A program made the position numbers and the translations under genes. This document shows, one piece after another, positions 40,102 to 49,701 of a stretch of 64,000 bases of DNA (position 1 is the stretch's first letter; each line of letters starts with the position of its first letter). A model generated the notes under the pieces. The model was given only the letters and a program-made list of their open reading frames with translations, ran no database searches and had not been told where the DNA came from. This DNA is from Bacteroidetes bacterium UBA4414 (GTDB taxonomy: Bacteria; Bacteroidota; Bacteroidia; Chitinophagales; Chitinophagaceae), in NCBI GenBank assembly GCA_002389765.1, contig DGQM01000015.1, positions 1 to 64,000 on the forward strand, read 5' to 3'.

Positions 40102-40972
40102 AAGCATATTGAACAAAACCAAGAGCCGCGACTCATGGTTTCTGGACGACTATACCATCAATGCCTATAGTGGTTGTTCATTCAATTGCCTGTATTGCTA
40201 TATACGTGGCAGCAAGTATGGCACGCATATGGAAGAGAAGCTGGCTGTAAAAGAAAATGCACTGGAAGTATTAGACAGGGAACTCTTTAACAGAGCAAAG
40301 AAAGGGCAGTATGGTGTTATTGCAATGTCTTCTGCTACAGATCCGTACCTGCATTTTGAAAAAGAATCGGAGATGACACGCCGCATACTGGAACTGATAT
40401 TGAAACACAGATTTCCTTTGCATGTTATTACCAAGTCAGACCTCATCATCCGTGATATAGACCTGTTGCATCAAATCAACGAACGAGCGATACTGCCTGT
40501 GCAGCTTACTGGCAAGTTGCAGCAAAAGGTATTTATCAGTTTTTCTTTCTCTACCGTTGATGATGGTATTGCAAAAATATTTGAACCAGGTGCCACACCA
40601 CCATCTATACGCTTGCAAACCCTGAAGCACATTGTCAAAAACGGCTTGCTAACCGGTGTTAGTATGATGCCTTTATTGCCATATATCAGCGATACAGGAG
40701 AACATCTTGAACTGATGTACAGCTCGTTTAAAGATGCAGGTGCTTCTTATGTTTTCCCATCTACCATCACACTGTTTGGCAATGAAAAATCTGATAGTAA
40801 AACACTGGTGGTGCGTGCCATAGAAAAGCATTACCCCTACTTGCTGGATAAATACCATCGGTTGTTTGACAATAGCGACTACCTGCCTGCATATTACAAT
40901 ACCGCATTTGCAAAGAAGGCAAAAGAACTTTGTGAGAAGTATGCTATTCGTGATAGGATAGTTTTTCTTTAA
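40079..40972 (+). CDS. SPL-family radical SAM protein
   Basis: 297 aa from ATG 40079. The radical SAM cluster is CSFNCLYC (Cx3Cx2C). The preceding DDYTINAYSGC and the following SATDPYLHFEKE are typical of Rv2578c/SplB-like proteins. Spore photoproduct lyase itself does not exist outside spore formers, so the substrate here is unknown. It overlaps the alkylation-repair-like gene by 23 bases. Confidence 0.85.
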   Translation: MPNAIQVKSILNKTKSRDSWFLDDYTINAYSGCSFNCLYCYIRGSKYGTHMEEKLAVKENALEVLDRELFNRAKKGQYGVIAMSSATDPYLHFEKESEMTRRILELILKHRFPLHVITKSDLIIRDIDLLHQINERAILPVQLTGKLQQKVFISFSFSTVDDGIAKIFEPGATPPSIRLQTLKHIVKNGLLTGVSMMPLLPYISDTGEHLELMYSSFKDAGASYVFPSTITLFGNEKSDSKTLVVRAIEKHYPYLLDKYHRLFDNSDYLPAYYNTAFAKKAKELCEKYAIRDRIVFL

Positions 40973-41046
40973 CAGAGTTTTGGCAACTGCAGTCAGTTAC
41001 CTTTTGCTTGGTTGTGGTATCAATCTTTAATAAAACCTCAACCAAT

Positions 41047-41919
41047 ATGCGTTGCAACAAACTTGTATTGCTGCTGTTACCGGCTGCACTGATGGCTTCT
41101 TGTGCCAATAATGCCGAGTCTTATATTCAGTCTGCGGATTCTGTAGTAGTGGCAAACGACCTTGCGGATATTAATTCTCCCTCGCGAAAGATTATACATA
41201 CTGCTGATATCCGTTGCCGTGTGGACGACGTGTACAAATCTGTAGATACACTGGAGCGAATGGTAAATGAACTGGGTGGTATGATAGCCGAAAGTACAAT
41301 GGAAAACACAACAGCATCTTTTCATGCAGTACGCTACAGCGCTGATTCTTTAAAGCAGGTAACAGGCTATACAACAACAGCACACCTTACCCTTCGCATT
41401 CCTAATTTATATTTAGATACAGTCATTCGCAAAGTGCCTATGTTGGCTACATTTATAGATACACGCACTATGCAACGCAGAGATGTTACACTGAAATATC
41501 TTGGCAATGCTATTAAAAACCAGGCTGCGGGTATTGCGCCGCCTGCTATAGCAGATAAAGCGCATGGAGGTGTCAAAGAGAATACGGCTGTGTCATCGTC
41601 AAAGGCACTCGGTAACGATACTGTGATAAACCGCCGTATAGAAAACCTGCAAATGCTGGACGATGTAAACTACGCTACCCTGAAAGTAGATTTATATCAG
41701 CCAGAAAAAGTAGATGTGCAGATAGTGGCAGATACAGACAGGGCTGCATCAGTTCCTTTCGGTTCGCGCATACTGCTGGCATTGGGCGATGGTTGGCAAT
41801 TGATAAAAGGTTTTGTAATAGTACTATTGACAGTGTGGCCTTTATGGTTGTTTGTGGGTGTGGTGTTGTATGCGCTTAAAGTATTGCGCAGACGGAAATG
41901 GCTGTTTTTTGCTAAATAA
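41047..41919 (+). CDS. DUF4349 domain lipoprotein
   Basis: 290 aa from ATG 41047. Lipobox LMASC at Cys18-19. The DUF4349 region (RKIIHTADIRCRVDDVYKSV, NELGGMIAEST, TLRIPNLYLDTVI) leads to a C-terminal membrane helix (VIVLLTVWPLWLFVGVVLY) and a basic end. DUF4349 proteins are envelope proteins of unknown function. A terminator follows. Confidence 0.85.
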   Translation: MRCNKLVLLLLPAALMASCANNAESYIQSADSVVVANDLADINSPSRKIIHTADIRCRVDDVYKSVDTLERMVNELGGMIAESTMENTTASFHAVRYSADSLKQVTGYTTTAHLTLRIPNLYLDTVIRKVPMLATFIDTRTMQRRDVTLKYLGNAIKNQAAGIAPPAIADKAHGGVKENTAVSSSKALGNDTVINRRIENLQMLDDVNYATLKVDLYQPEKVDVQIVADTDRAASVPFGSRILLALGDGWQLIKGFVIVLLTVWPLWLFVGVVLYALKVLRRRKWLFFAK

Positions 41920-41945
41920 TTTACAGTCATTATGTTGTTTATTGT

Positions 41946-41971
41946 AAAAAACCAGTGTTTACACTGGTTTT
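41946..41971 (+). terminator. Terminator after the DUF4349 gene
   Basis: A 12-bp stem (aaaaaccagtgt with its complement) around a 2-nt apex, followed by T-run. Confidence 0.85.
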
Positions 41972-42092
41972 TTTATTGAAATGAATTTTTACTTTCGTGC
42001 CATCCTTCTATCCTTTTGTTGATGCGTCAACAACTATATGTAACCCTGTGTAATTATTTCAATCACTATTCCATACTAAAACAACACAACCA

Positions 42093-43544
42093 ATGAAAAA
42101 ACAAATCACATCTGCAATTGCTTTGGCAGCAATGTTGGCTACATTCAGTAGTTGCGGCGATGCCGAAAAGCCAAAAGAAGGAGAGGAAGCCATGAAAACC
42201 GCGCCGCCAGCGGGTATTATCAAGCCTGTTCCATTACCTGATCCTCAGATTCCAGGGTATTCTTATCCTACAGACTCTCTTGTTATTGATAACTGGATAA
42301 ACACCAACAACAATGACTCGATTGCCTTGCACGGCTGGGGTATCTGGACTTCGCTCAATATGTCATCAGGACAGCAGTACGAAGGACAAGACCTGAGGGT
42401 GTTTGAAACATGGCTTACACCACAAGACATGCAGGCATTGATGCTTGCAAGCGAATCTAAAAACCTGAGGATGGAGAATGTAAAAACATCAAGAGGTAAG
42501 CTGAGTTCGCCTAATCAGTTTTTGCATGCCAAGAAAGCCCGCTTGAAGGCTGGCATGGTTAGTAGTGCACAGGAAGACGAGCGCGTAGTAGGTTTTGTAA
42601 AATACGACCCTACAGCTGCACAGTTTGCGGTAAGCAACAAACTATTCGATTCGCTGGTACTGCAATCTATGCTCGATCAGGGTAAAACAGAAATACCACA
42701 GTTCCCGAATACGGGTATGACGTTGAAGCCGGTGTTTGAAATCGTAACACAAGATACACTGCAGGCTTGCGGTGGCTACTACAAGCTGAATGTGTGGACG
42801 GGCCTTCCGCCAAAACCAATATCATATCCTGAAGGTAGCTGGCCAGGTTATGTATATGTAGATCCAAACAACGGCGGACAAGGTAATGGTAGTGTGGATA
42901 TAGGTGGTAAACATCGCACACCGCAAACTACTTACAACCTGAACGACTTTGTTCACTTCAAGCTGGATAAACAAACGGCTGCCGAGCTGAAAGCCAACTT
43001 CAATATGCAGGCAAAAGAAGGCGATATAGCCATATTGGTTGCTATGCACGTTACGAGCAAAGAAATCACCCGCTGGACATGGCAAACATATTGGTGGGCA
43101 CCAAATGCCGATAATCCACCAGCGCCAAGTTCTGCGGCTATTGCTGCAATGCGTCCTTCGCAATTACAAGGCGCGCCACGCCACTATGCTATGTCGCAGG
43201 CATATACATTCATCAATCCAAATCAACCGCTTACAGGTGGCAATAACATAGGTACATCTATCTATGCGTTCAATCCGTATCTGGAAGCAGGTTTCGACCC
43301 GAGTGTATTGGGCAACTCTGCCATCGTTATTACAAATGGTAAGAAAGTGGTGAACAACTATGGTGTGCTTACAAACTGTATGTCTTGCCACGCCAATGCC
43401 AACTACGCACCTGCATCTGTTACTACAGCTCCGGGTTATTTGGGCGATACGTATATAGATATGAACAGCCCTGCATACAAGGGTACACTGAAGCTGGACT
43501 TTGCATGGTCTATACAGGGCAACCTGATTGGCGTTAAACGATAA
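42093..43544 (+). CDS. Large lipoprotein with one CxxCH heme-type motif
   Basis: 483 aa. Signal and lipobox (ATFSSC). Near the C-terminus NCMSCHANANY is a c-type heme attachment motif; no second CxxCH is seen. The central ~350 residues are Trp- and Pro-rich with no recognised domain. Covalent heme would need periplasmic cytochrome maturation. The axial Met cannot be assigned. It stands alone between terminators. Confidence 0.7.
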   Translation: MKKQITSAIALAAMLATFSSCGDAEKPKEGEEAMKTAPPAGIIKPVPLPDPQIPGYSYPTDSLVIDNWINTNNNDSIALHGWGIWTSLNMSSGQQYEGQDLRVFETWLTPQDMQALMLASESKNLRMENVKTSRGKLSSPNQFLHAKKARLKAGMVSSAQEDERVVGFVKYDPTAAQFAVSNKLFDSLVLQSMLDQGKTEIPQFPNTGMTLKPVFEIVTQDTLQACGGYYKLNVWTGLPPKPISYPEGSWPGYVYVDPNNGGQGNGSVDIGGKHRTPQTTYNLNDFVHFKLDKQTAAELKANFNMQAKEGDIAILVAMHVTSKEITRWTWQTYWWAPNADNPPAPSSAAIAAMRPSQLQGAPRHYAMSQAYTFINPNQPLTGGNNIGTSIYAFNPYLEAGFDPSVLGNSAIVITNGKKVVNNYGVLTNCMSCHANANYAPASVTTAPGYLGDTYIDMNSPAYKGTLKLDFAWSIQGNLIGVKR

Positions 43545-43569
43545 TGCATTTTACCATTGCCATGAAAAC

Positions 43570-43597
43570 AAACGGGACTCATTTTGAGTCCCGTTTT
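43570..43597. terminator. Bidirectional terminator between convergent genes
   Basis: An 11-bp stem (aacgggactca with its complement) and 3-nt loop, with T-runs on both strands; it abuts the stop of the M28-type peptidase. Confidence 0.8.
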
Positions 43598-43598
43598 C

Positions 43599-45149
43599 TT
43601 ATTTCTTTTCTTCCTGTTTCTTAGGTAGTGGTTTGCGTGGCAGCATCTCAGGGCGCATAGCGGTATGATACACAACCGATGCCATGATGATGGATGCCTG
43701 CATCATATCGTTCTCATTCACACGGTCGTAGCTATCCATATTGGTATGGTGAGTACGGCTGCCATATTCCAGCGGGTCTTGTATAAACTGAAAACCCGGT
43801 ACGCCTATCGCGTCAAAAGGTATATGGTCTGTAGAACCCGTGTTGCGATTGGTTACTGTATGTGCTTCCAAATCTTTGAAAGGTGCCAGCCATGTACGGA
43901 ATATCGGCACTACTGCATCATTGCTCTGTGCATAGATGCCCCGTATTTTACCCGCACCGTTATCCAGATTGTAGTAGGCTGCTATCTTACCATGTTCAGG
44001 TTTCAGCTTCATGGTCTTGCGGTCGCCTATATGTTTTTTTACATAGCCGCTAGAACCAAGCAACCCTTGTTCCTCTCCGCTCCACAATGCTATGCGGATG
44101 GTGCGGCGTGGTTTTACACCTATGGCTTTCAGGATGCGTATAGCTTCCATACATACAGCTGTGCCTGCACCATTGTCGGTAGTGCCGGTGCTTGCATGCC
44201 AGGAGTCCATGTGCGCACCAAGCATCACCACCTCATCTGCAAGGTCAGTTCCCGGTATCTCTGCTATTACATTATACTCTGTACTGTCATTCATCAGGAA
44301 GGTAGTCTGCACATTCAGTTCTAGCGTTACCGTCTGTTTTGCTTTCAGCAATCTTTCTATTCTGTTCAGTTGCTCTATGCCTGTTTCCAGTTCAGGCAGT
44401 ACAGGTTTGGCGTCCCATGCACGGCTGGCACCATTGCTGGTAAATACAGTACCCATCGTACTGCGGCGCACACAGCTAAGCACCGCAGCTGCTTTTTCTG
44501 CATACAGAAAACTATCTATAGCATATCTGGAAGCACGTACTGTCCTGTTGATGGTTGGTGCAGCTTTTTCATCCACGCCTTTAGCTACATGCGGGTCTTG
44601 CTCTATGTTACAGAGGTCCTCATCTGTAAGCCTTTTGGCATCAGCGGTAAAGTTTGGCATCGCCAATTGATTGCTCGCTCTCACCACAATCTTGCCTTGC
44701 AGCTTGCCTGCATACTGTGCCATATCGCTCATGGTTTCTATGTTCACCACAATGGCTTCACCTTTTATAGTGCCGTTGGTGCCGGGTGTCCATGCTTTGG
44801 GTACGGCTATCAGTTGCTGATAGTAGGGTGCAGTCATGGCAGCGTAGCTATGCTGATATTCCCATCCTTTGCCGAACGTACCCCAACGCTCTATATGTGC
44901 GTTTTGCAGTCCCCAGTCTTCCAGTTGTTGCCTTGCCCATGCTTCGGCATTCTTCATGCCGGTAGAGCCTGTCATGCGCGGGCCTATTACATCTGTAAGA
45001 TGTTGCAGCGTGCCCATTACTTTAGAGTTGTCAAAACCCTCCTGTTTTATTTTGGTAATGGTTTTCAAATATACTTTTTCATCATCGCCGGTAAAAGAAA
45101 CCAAAACGATAGATGCGAATACAAGTAGCGGAATAAACCGTTTTTTCAT
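43599..45149 (-). CDS. Secreted M28-family peptidase (carboxypeptidase Q-like)
   Basis: 516 aa from ATG 45149, chosen because it begins a signal peptide (RFIPLLVFASIVLVSFTG). A PA-type insert lies at ~140-200 (KGEAIVVNIE, GKIVVRAS). The zinc-binding catalytic core is GAHMDSW, TDNGAGTAVCMEA, WSGEEQGLLGS and GSTDHIPFDAIGVPG, giving the His, Asp, Glu, Asp and His ligands. It removes amino acids from peptides outside the cytosol. The end is basic (RKPLPKKQEEKK). Confidence 0.93.
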   Translation of the reverse strand: MKKRFIPLLVFASIVLVSFTGDDEKVYLKTITKIKQEGFDNSKVMGTLQHLTDVIGPRMTGSTGMKNAEAWARQQLEDWGLQNAHIERWGTFGKGWEYQHSYAAMTAPYYQQLIAVPKAWTPGTNGTIKGEAIVVNIETMSDMAQYAGKLQGKIVVRASNQLAMPNFTADAKRLTDEDLCNIEQDPHVAKGVDEKAAPTINRTVRASRYAIDSFLYAEKAAAVLSCVRRSTMGTVFTSNGASRAWDAKPVLPELETGIEQLNRIERLLKAKQTVTLELNVQTTFLMNDSTEYNVIAEIPGTDLADEVVMLGAHMDSWHASTGTTDNGAGTAVCMEAIRILKAIGVKPRRTIRIALWSGEEQGLLGSSGYVKKHIGDRKTMKLKPEHGKIAAYYNLDNGAGKIRGIYAQSNDAVVPIFRTWLAPFKDLEAHTVTNRNTGSTDHIPFDAIGVPGFQFIQDPLEYGSRTHHTNMDSYDRVNENDMMQASIIMASVVYHTAMRPEMLPRKPLPKKQEEKK

Positions 45150-45335
45150 TGCCCTGTTTTTAGTGCCATTTAAGATAATAAAAGAAAACCCTAACGGGTA
45201 GTATTGTTGATACATATTGTCACAAAATCCCCGTCCTTTTGCAAAGACTTATAAATATCCCGCCAATACTTATGTATTTACCTTTGTACACTTACTATGG
45301 TATTTATATTGCTGTCTGTTAGTTAAACAAAGTTT

Positions 45336-46175
45336 ATGAAACAGATATTCCTAATTACGCTCTTGGCGCTTTCATCAACAGTAAAAGCGCAGTTAGTTAA
45401 TCCGGGTTTTGAAAACTGGACAACCGTAGGCGGCACAAACAGGCTGGATGGTTGGATGCACATGGCCGGGATGATGCCAAACACCTCACCCAATTTCTTT
45501 GGTACATGGCGTGCCGATACGGCTGCCGTTGGTGCGCATGCGCTGAGGCTATCTCGCTGGTACAACTATACCTGCGACTGGATAAGACAAATAGCCCCTG
45601 TCAGCAACCGACCTTACGGTGTGAGCGGGGTTTATAAATATGAGCAAACAGAACTGTACGGCGGCAATGTAGACTCTGCATTGGTAGAAATAGTGCTTAC
45701 AAAATGGAACACCTCCACACTGCAACCCGATACGGTGGGTGTTGGTGTGAAAATGCTACTGGCAACGAGTACGTTTACCCCGTTCAATTGCCCCGTTAAC
45801 TATACATCTGCAACGGTGCCTGATACAGCCATCATCAGTCTACGCCCTATGCCATGGGGCTCTCCATATATAAATATGACGGGTTGGGGTTCATACTTTA
45901 CGGTAGATGATATTTCTTTTCAGGAAAGAAGCACGGCAGTAATGCATGTGGCTACCAACACCGTACAGGTATATCCAAACCCTGTTGCTAACAAATTGTA
46001 TATAAAGACGGATGGTAAAGCAACAGCAAGCATCACAGATATTACAGGCAAGGTATTGATAAACGCTGTGGTAGATAGAACAGGCACAATAGATGTATCC
46101 AGATTACTGCCCGGCAATTATGTACTCACCATACAAGGCACAGAAAAGCGGGTAGTAAAATTTGTAAAGGAATAG
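45336..46175 (+). CDS. T9SS-sorted secreted protein with jelly-roll-like domain
   Basis: 279 aa. Signal peptide (FLITLLALSSTVKAQ). An N-terminal NPGFENWTTVGG segment and following beta strands resemble PCMD/carbohydrate-binding jelly-roll domains. The last ~70 residues (VYPNPVANKLYIKTDG, LLPGNYVLTIQG) are a type A sorting domain. It is probably exported by the type IX system. A TACCTTTG -7 element lies at 45279-45286. Confidence 0.85.
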   Translation: MKQIFLITLLALSSTVKAQLVNPGFENWTTVGGTNRLDGWMHMAGMMPNTSPNFFGTWRADTAAVGAHALRLSRWYNYTCDWIRQIAPVSNRPYGVSGVYKYEQTELYGGNVDSALVEIVLTKWNTSTLQPDTVGVGVKMLLATSTFTPFNCPVNYTSATVPDTAIISLRPMPWGSPYINMTGWGSYFTVDDISFQERSTAVMHVATNTVQVYPNPVANKLYIKTDGKATASITDITGKVLINAVVDRTGTIDVSRLLPGNYVLTIQGTEKRVVKFVKE

Positions 46176-46189
46176 ATGTATGGGCTGAT

Positions 46190-46219
46190 ACAGGTGGCAT
46201 TATTGTCCACCTGTTTTTG
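46190..46219. terminator. Terminator between convergent T9SS genes
   Basis: An 8-bp stem (acaggtgg/ccacctgt) with a 9-nt loop, then ttttt. Confidence 0.8.
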
Positions 46220-46220
46220 T

Positions 46221-47234
46221 TTATTGAATAAGCAGTTTTTTATTTATTCTATTGTTATCAGTAAGACTTATTGAAATCATATATAATCCTGCACTATTGT
46301 CACTGAGGTTGATATCTGTTGTTTCTTTTGATACTACATTCTCGGTATAAACTAATTGGCCTACGTGGTTGTATATTTCAATCTTATCTGCGTTGTTGGG
46401 TATTCCTTTCAGAGAAAATGTCCCGTTATTTGGGTTGGGATATACCCAAAATGATGACTTGATTTTATTGTTTTCTACTTCCATAGAACTGTAACTGAAA
46501 CAATTTTCCAAAACGTACCAATTCACTTTAGAACAATTGACATTGTATTTATGAGAATATTGTTTTGATTCGAAGCAGAGTACATTCTTACAATCTATAA
46601 CGCCTTGATAAAAGATGCCAATATCCCAATATCCCAATAATCCTGTTTCCTCCCATCCCAACCCTTCAATAACACTTGTCATTCTATAAGGAGCATATAT
46701 TTCTTTGTAGGTAAACTTTTTTAAGTATTGTCCTGATTTTATTTTTATTGAATCAATATTCTGTAGCGTAAATACGTTGGTCGTAGTGGGTGTTCTCTGA
46801 CTGAATGTATCCCCAATCTGCTGACCGAAATCATATAAAAGATATTCTTTGCTTGTATCCAGTCCTGCTGGACCATAATACGAATTATCTCTGATGAAAT
46901 AAACTTTCCTATTGTCTGTACGTAACCTGCCAATATATTCCGGATTCAATGGAGTGTAAATGGTGTCCCTGTTTGTTCTACTACTATAACTGTAGCTTGC
47001 TATGTATCTACGATATACCTTTTTATAAGTAGTTGCATTTACAATAGTATCGTTGCTTAGGTGAAATGTATATCCAACTCTCGACACACTGTAGCTACTG
47101 CTAGTGCCCCAATAGGTACTCACATAGAAATTGGTCCATGTAGCACTGTCTGTGTATATACTGTCAAGGGGGATTTGTGCAGTAGCTGCAAATGAAAATA
47201 ATAGGGTAGAGAGGGTAATGAGTATAGGTTTCAT
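46221..47234 (-). CDS. T9SS type A sorting domain protein
   Basis: 337 aa. Signal peptide (ILITLSTLLFSFAATAQ), a ~230-residue beta-rich region of unknown function with several Tyr-rich strands, and a C-terminal sorting domain (FWVYPNPNNGTFSLKG, SAGLYMISI). The coding is more AT-rich than its neighbours. It is exported across the outer membrane by inference from the domain. Confidence 0.85.
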   Translation of the reverse strand: MKPILITLSTLLFSFAATAQIPLDSIYTDSATWTNFYVSTYWGTSSSYSVSRVGYTFHLSNDTIVNATTYKKVYRRYIASYSYSSRTNRDTIYTPLNPEYIGRLRTDNRKVYFIRDNSYYGPAGLDTSKEYLLYDFGQQIGDTFSQRTPTTTNVFTLQNIDSIKIKSGQYLKKFTYKEIYAPYRMTSVIEGLGWEETGLLGYWDIGIFYQGVIDCKNVLCFESKQYSHKYNVNCSKVNWYVLENCFSYSSMEVENNKIKSSFWVYPNPNNGTFSLKGIPNNADKIEIYNHVGQLVYTENVVSKETTDINLSDNSAGLYMISISLTDNNRINKKLLIQ

Positions 47235-47482
47235 AAGTTGGTTTTATAAAGATGTCTTACAAATATAATGCCTGTTTGCAATGCATTTGTAAAATTACTG
47301 TCACCGTTTTTACGTAAATTTGTAATAGAAAAATCTCCACCATGAATCACCATACAACCCACCTTTGCACCTCCGCGTATTTGCTGTTACATCAAACCGG
47401 AAACAAAATGCCAACCAACAAAAAATGGAAACCTATCTGTCCGGTAGGCAGGCAAACGGAAACAAATGGGAACAAAATGGAG

Positions 47483-47509
47483 AAGTCCCCTTCAGGGGAT
47501 TTAGGGGTT
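47483..47509. repeat. Intergenic palindromic repeat, copy 1
   Basis: aagtccccttcagggg followed by atttaggggtt. Together with copy 2 it lies in the 465-base gap 47235-47699, which has no convincing gene; an open frame at 47365-47688 is only chance coding of these repeats. A TAAATTTG -7-like element lies at 47315-47322. Confidence 0.75.
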
Positions 47510-47622
47510 TTGTAACCATTTCCTCAAAAACTACCGAAACACTATCAAAAACTATCAACAAATATGAAAACTTACTATGCGGAACCGCATTATTCAACCT
47601 AAAACACAAGGTTATTAACACG

Positions 47623-47649
47623 AAGTCCCCTTTAGGGGATTTAGGGGTT
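47623..47649. repeat. Intergenic palindromic repeat, copy 2
   Basis: aagtcccctttagggg followed by atttaggggtt, differing from copy 1 by one base, 140 bases apart. This CCCCTnnAGGGG plus TTAGGGG form recurs in Bacteroidota intergenic regions. Confidence 0.75.
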
Positions 47650-47699
47650 CTCTTATTTTTCTTTCTACTTTCTACTCGTTACTTTTGACTTAGAAGAAG

Positions 47700-49562
47700 A
47701 TGTCAGACCAGTATATAGTATCGGCCCGGAAATATCGCCCTCAAACCTTTGATACGGTTGTGGGGCAGGAGCATATTACCACAACGCTCAAAAATGCCAT
47801 TCGCCACAATCATTTGGCGCATGCGTATCTGTTTTGCGGTCCGCGTGGTGTGGGTAAAACTACCTGCGCCCGTATATTGGCCAAGACCATCAACTGCGAA
47901 AACCCGACGGCTGATATTGAAGCCTGCGGTACTTGTGCTACATGTCAGAGTTTCAACAACAACACATCGTTCAACGTTTTTGAGCTCGATGCTGCCAGCA
48001 ACAACTCGGTAGATGATATTCGTAACCTGACGGATCAGGTACGTTTTGCACCACAACAGGGTAAGTACAAGATATACATCATAGATGAGGTTCACATGCT
48101 GAGTGCTGCGGCCTTCAACGCCTTTCTGAAGACGTTGGAAGAACCGCCACCGTATGCCATCTTCATCCTTGCTACTACAGAGAAGCACAAGATACTGCCA
48201 ACCATCCTCAGCCGTTGCCAGATATTCGACTTCAAGCGTATCACTACAACAGACATTGTAAACCACCTGCACAGCATTGCTACCAAAGAAGGGGTAGTAG
48301 CGCAGGAGGCTGGCCTGCACGTAATAGCACAGAAGAGCGAAGGCTGTATGCGCGATGCCCTGAGTATGCTGGATAGGATAGTAAGCTTTACCAATGGTAT
48401 GCTTACCTACCAGAGTACGATGGAGCACCTGAACCTGCTGGATGCCGATTACTACTTCAAGCTGACTGACCATATACTATCACAAGATGTAAGTGGTACA
48501 CTGCTGCAATTGGATAGCGCATTGGAGCGTGGTTTTGAAGGGGATGTGATACTGGAAGGTATGGCAGAGCATCTGCGCAATCTCTTGCTGTGCAAAGACC
48601 CGCGTATGGCCAAGCTGTTGGATGTACCTGCAGACCATAAGCCTGTGTTTCACGAAAAAGCCAATCAGACACCGCCGTCATTTATCATTTCTGCACTGAA
48701 TGTGGTAAACGATAGCGAGATCAATTACAAGAATGCTACCAATAAGCGCCTGCATGTAGAAATGTGCTTGATACGGCTGTGCTACGTGCTACAGGCAACA
48801 TCGGCATCAGCCGGTGACGAAAAAAAAAACACTGATAGCATAGGTTTTGCTCCACCTAAGGCTGCTACACCTGTAGCACCTCCGCCTGTGCAGCAAGCTA
48901 CGCAGCCACCGCCAGTTTCACAGCCTGCACCTGCTAAGGTTATAGATTTAGCACCGCCTGCGCACGATGTGCTGCCCGCCAGTATTGTGGCAGAGCCTGC
49001 GCCCGAAATGCAACCAAAACCTGCGCCGCAGCCTGCTATACCCATTCAGCAACAGCCGCCGAGTATCAATCCCATATTTACACCTGCCCCGCCCGAGGCT
49101 ACTTCTACCACACGCCGCATCAACAAGAGCTTTATAGACTTGGATGCTGTGATAGATGCAGAACTGAAAAATCAGCAGGCGGAGCGTAAAGAAGTAACGC
49201 TGGAACTGGTGCAAAGCATCTGGCAGATGTATAAGGATAGCATCCCGCCAACACGCAGCTCGCTCCGCAGCCAGCTCACGATGATGGATATGGAGTTTTA
49301 CCCGCCCGATGAGGTGCGCATCATCTGTAAAGATGAGATGATTGAATCTGCGGCTAATAACGAGCGGAACACACTTATCGACCTATTCCGAAAAGAGTCT
49401 GAAAACCCGCTGCGTGTGCGTATAGAGCTGCGCAAGGATATGGTTATCAAAGAAGAAGGGCCGAAGGTGCTGAGCAAGCCCGAAGTGCTGGAAGAGATGA
49501 AGAAAAAGAACCCCTCACTGGCCAAACTATGCGATGCGCTGAATATGCAGATAGAGTGGTAA
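47700..49562 (+). CDS. dnaX: DNA polymerase III subunit gamma/tau
   Basis: 620 aa. An AAA+ clamp-loader core: Walker A GPRGVGKTTCAR, zinc cysteines in NCENPTADIEACGTCATCQ, split as INCEN and CGTCATC, Walker B IIDEVHML, sensor LATTEKHKILPTILSRCQ. A Pro/Ala-rich linker (~375-470) leads to a C-terminal tau-like domain. It loads the sliding clamp. No obvious frameshift slippery run for a separate gamma form is evident; an A-run in GDEKKNTD (48827-48835 region) could be examined. Confidence 0.96.
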   Translation: MSDQYIVSARKYRPQTFDTVVGQEHITTTLKNAIRHNHLAHAYLFCGPRGVGKTTCARILAKTINCENPTADIEACGTCATCQSFNNNTSFNVFELDAASNNSVDDIRNLTDQVRFAPQQGKYKIYIIDEVHMLSAAAFNAFLKTLEEPPPYAIFILATTEKHKILPTILSRCQIFDFKRITTTDIVNHLHSIATKEGVVAQEAGLHVIAQKSEGCMRDALSMLDRIVSFTNGMLTYQSTMEHLNLLDADYYFKLTDHILSQDVSGTLLQLDSALERGFEGDVILEGMAEHLRNLLLCKDPRMAKLLDVPADHKPVFHEKANQTPPSFIISALNVVNDSEINYKNATNKRLHVEMCLIRLCYVLQATSASAGDEKKNTDSIGFAPPKAATPVAPPPVQQATQPPPVSQPAPAKVIDLAPPAHDVLPASIVAEPAPEMQPKPAPQPAIPIQQQPPSINPIFTPAPPEATSTTRRINKSFIDLDAVIDAELKNQQAERKEVTLELVQSIWQMYKDSIPPTRSSLRSQLTMMDMEFYPPDEVRIICKDEMIESAANNERNTLIDLFRKESENPLRVRIELRKDMVIKEEGPKVLSKPEVLEEMKKKNPSLAKLCDALNMQIEW

Positions 49563-49701
49563 ACAGGGTAGATTCTCACAGAATAGACTAAATGATAATA
49601 TATGCGGCTTTTTTGCCAATAATTAAGGCATCAGGTTGCTGAAAGAAACGAACATTTGTGTTACTTTTGACACTCAAAAACCAATAACTAAGACACGACT
49701 T

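Noticed and set aside
47365..47688. 107-aa open frame before dnaX
   Set aside because: It is built from the intergenic repeats and ends in low-complexity sequence; no start context or homology.
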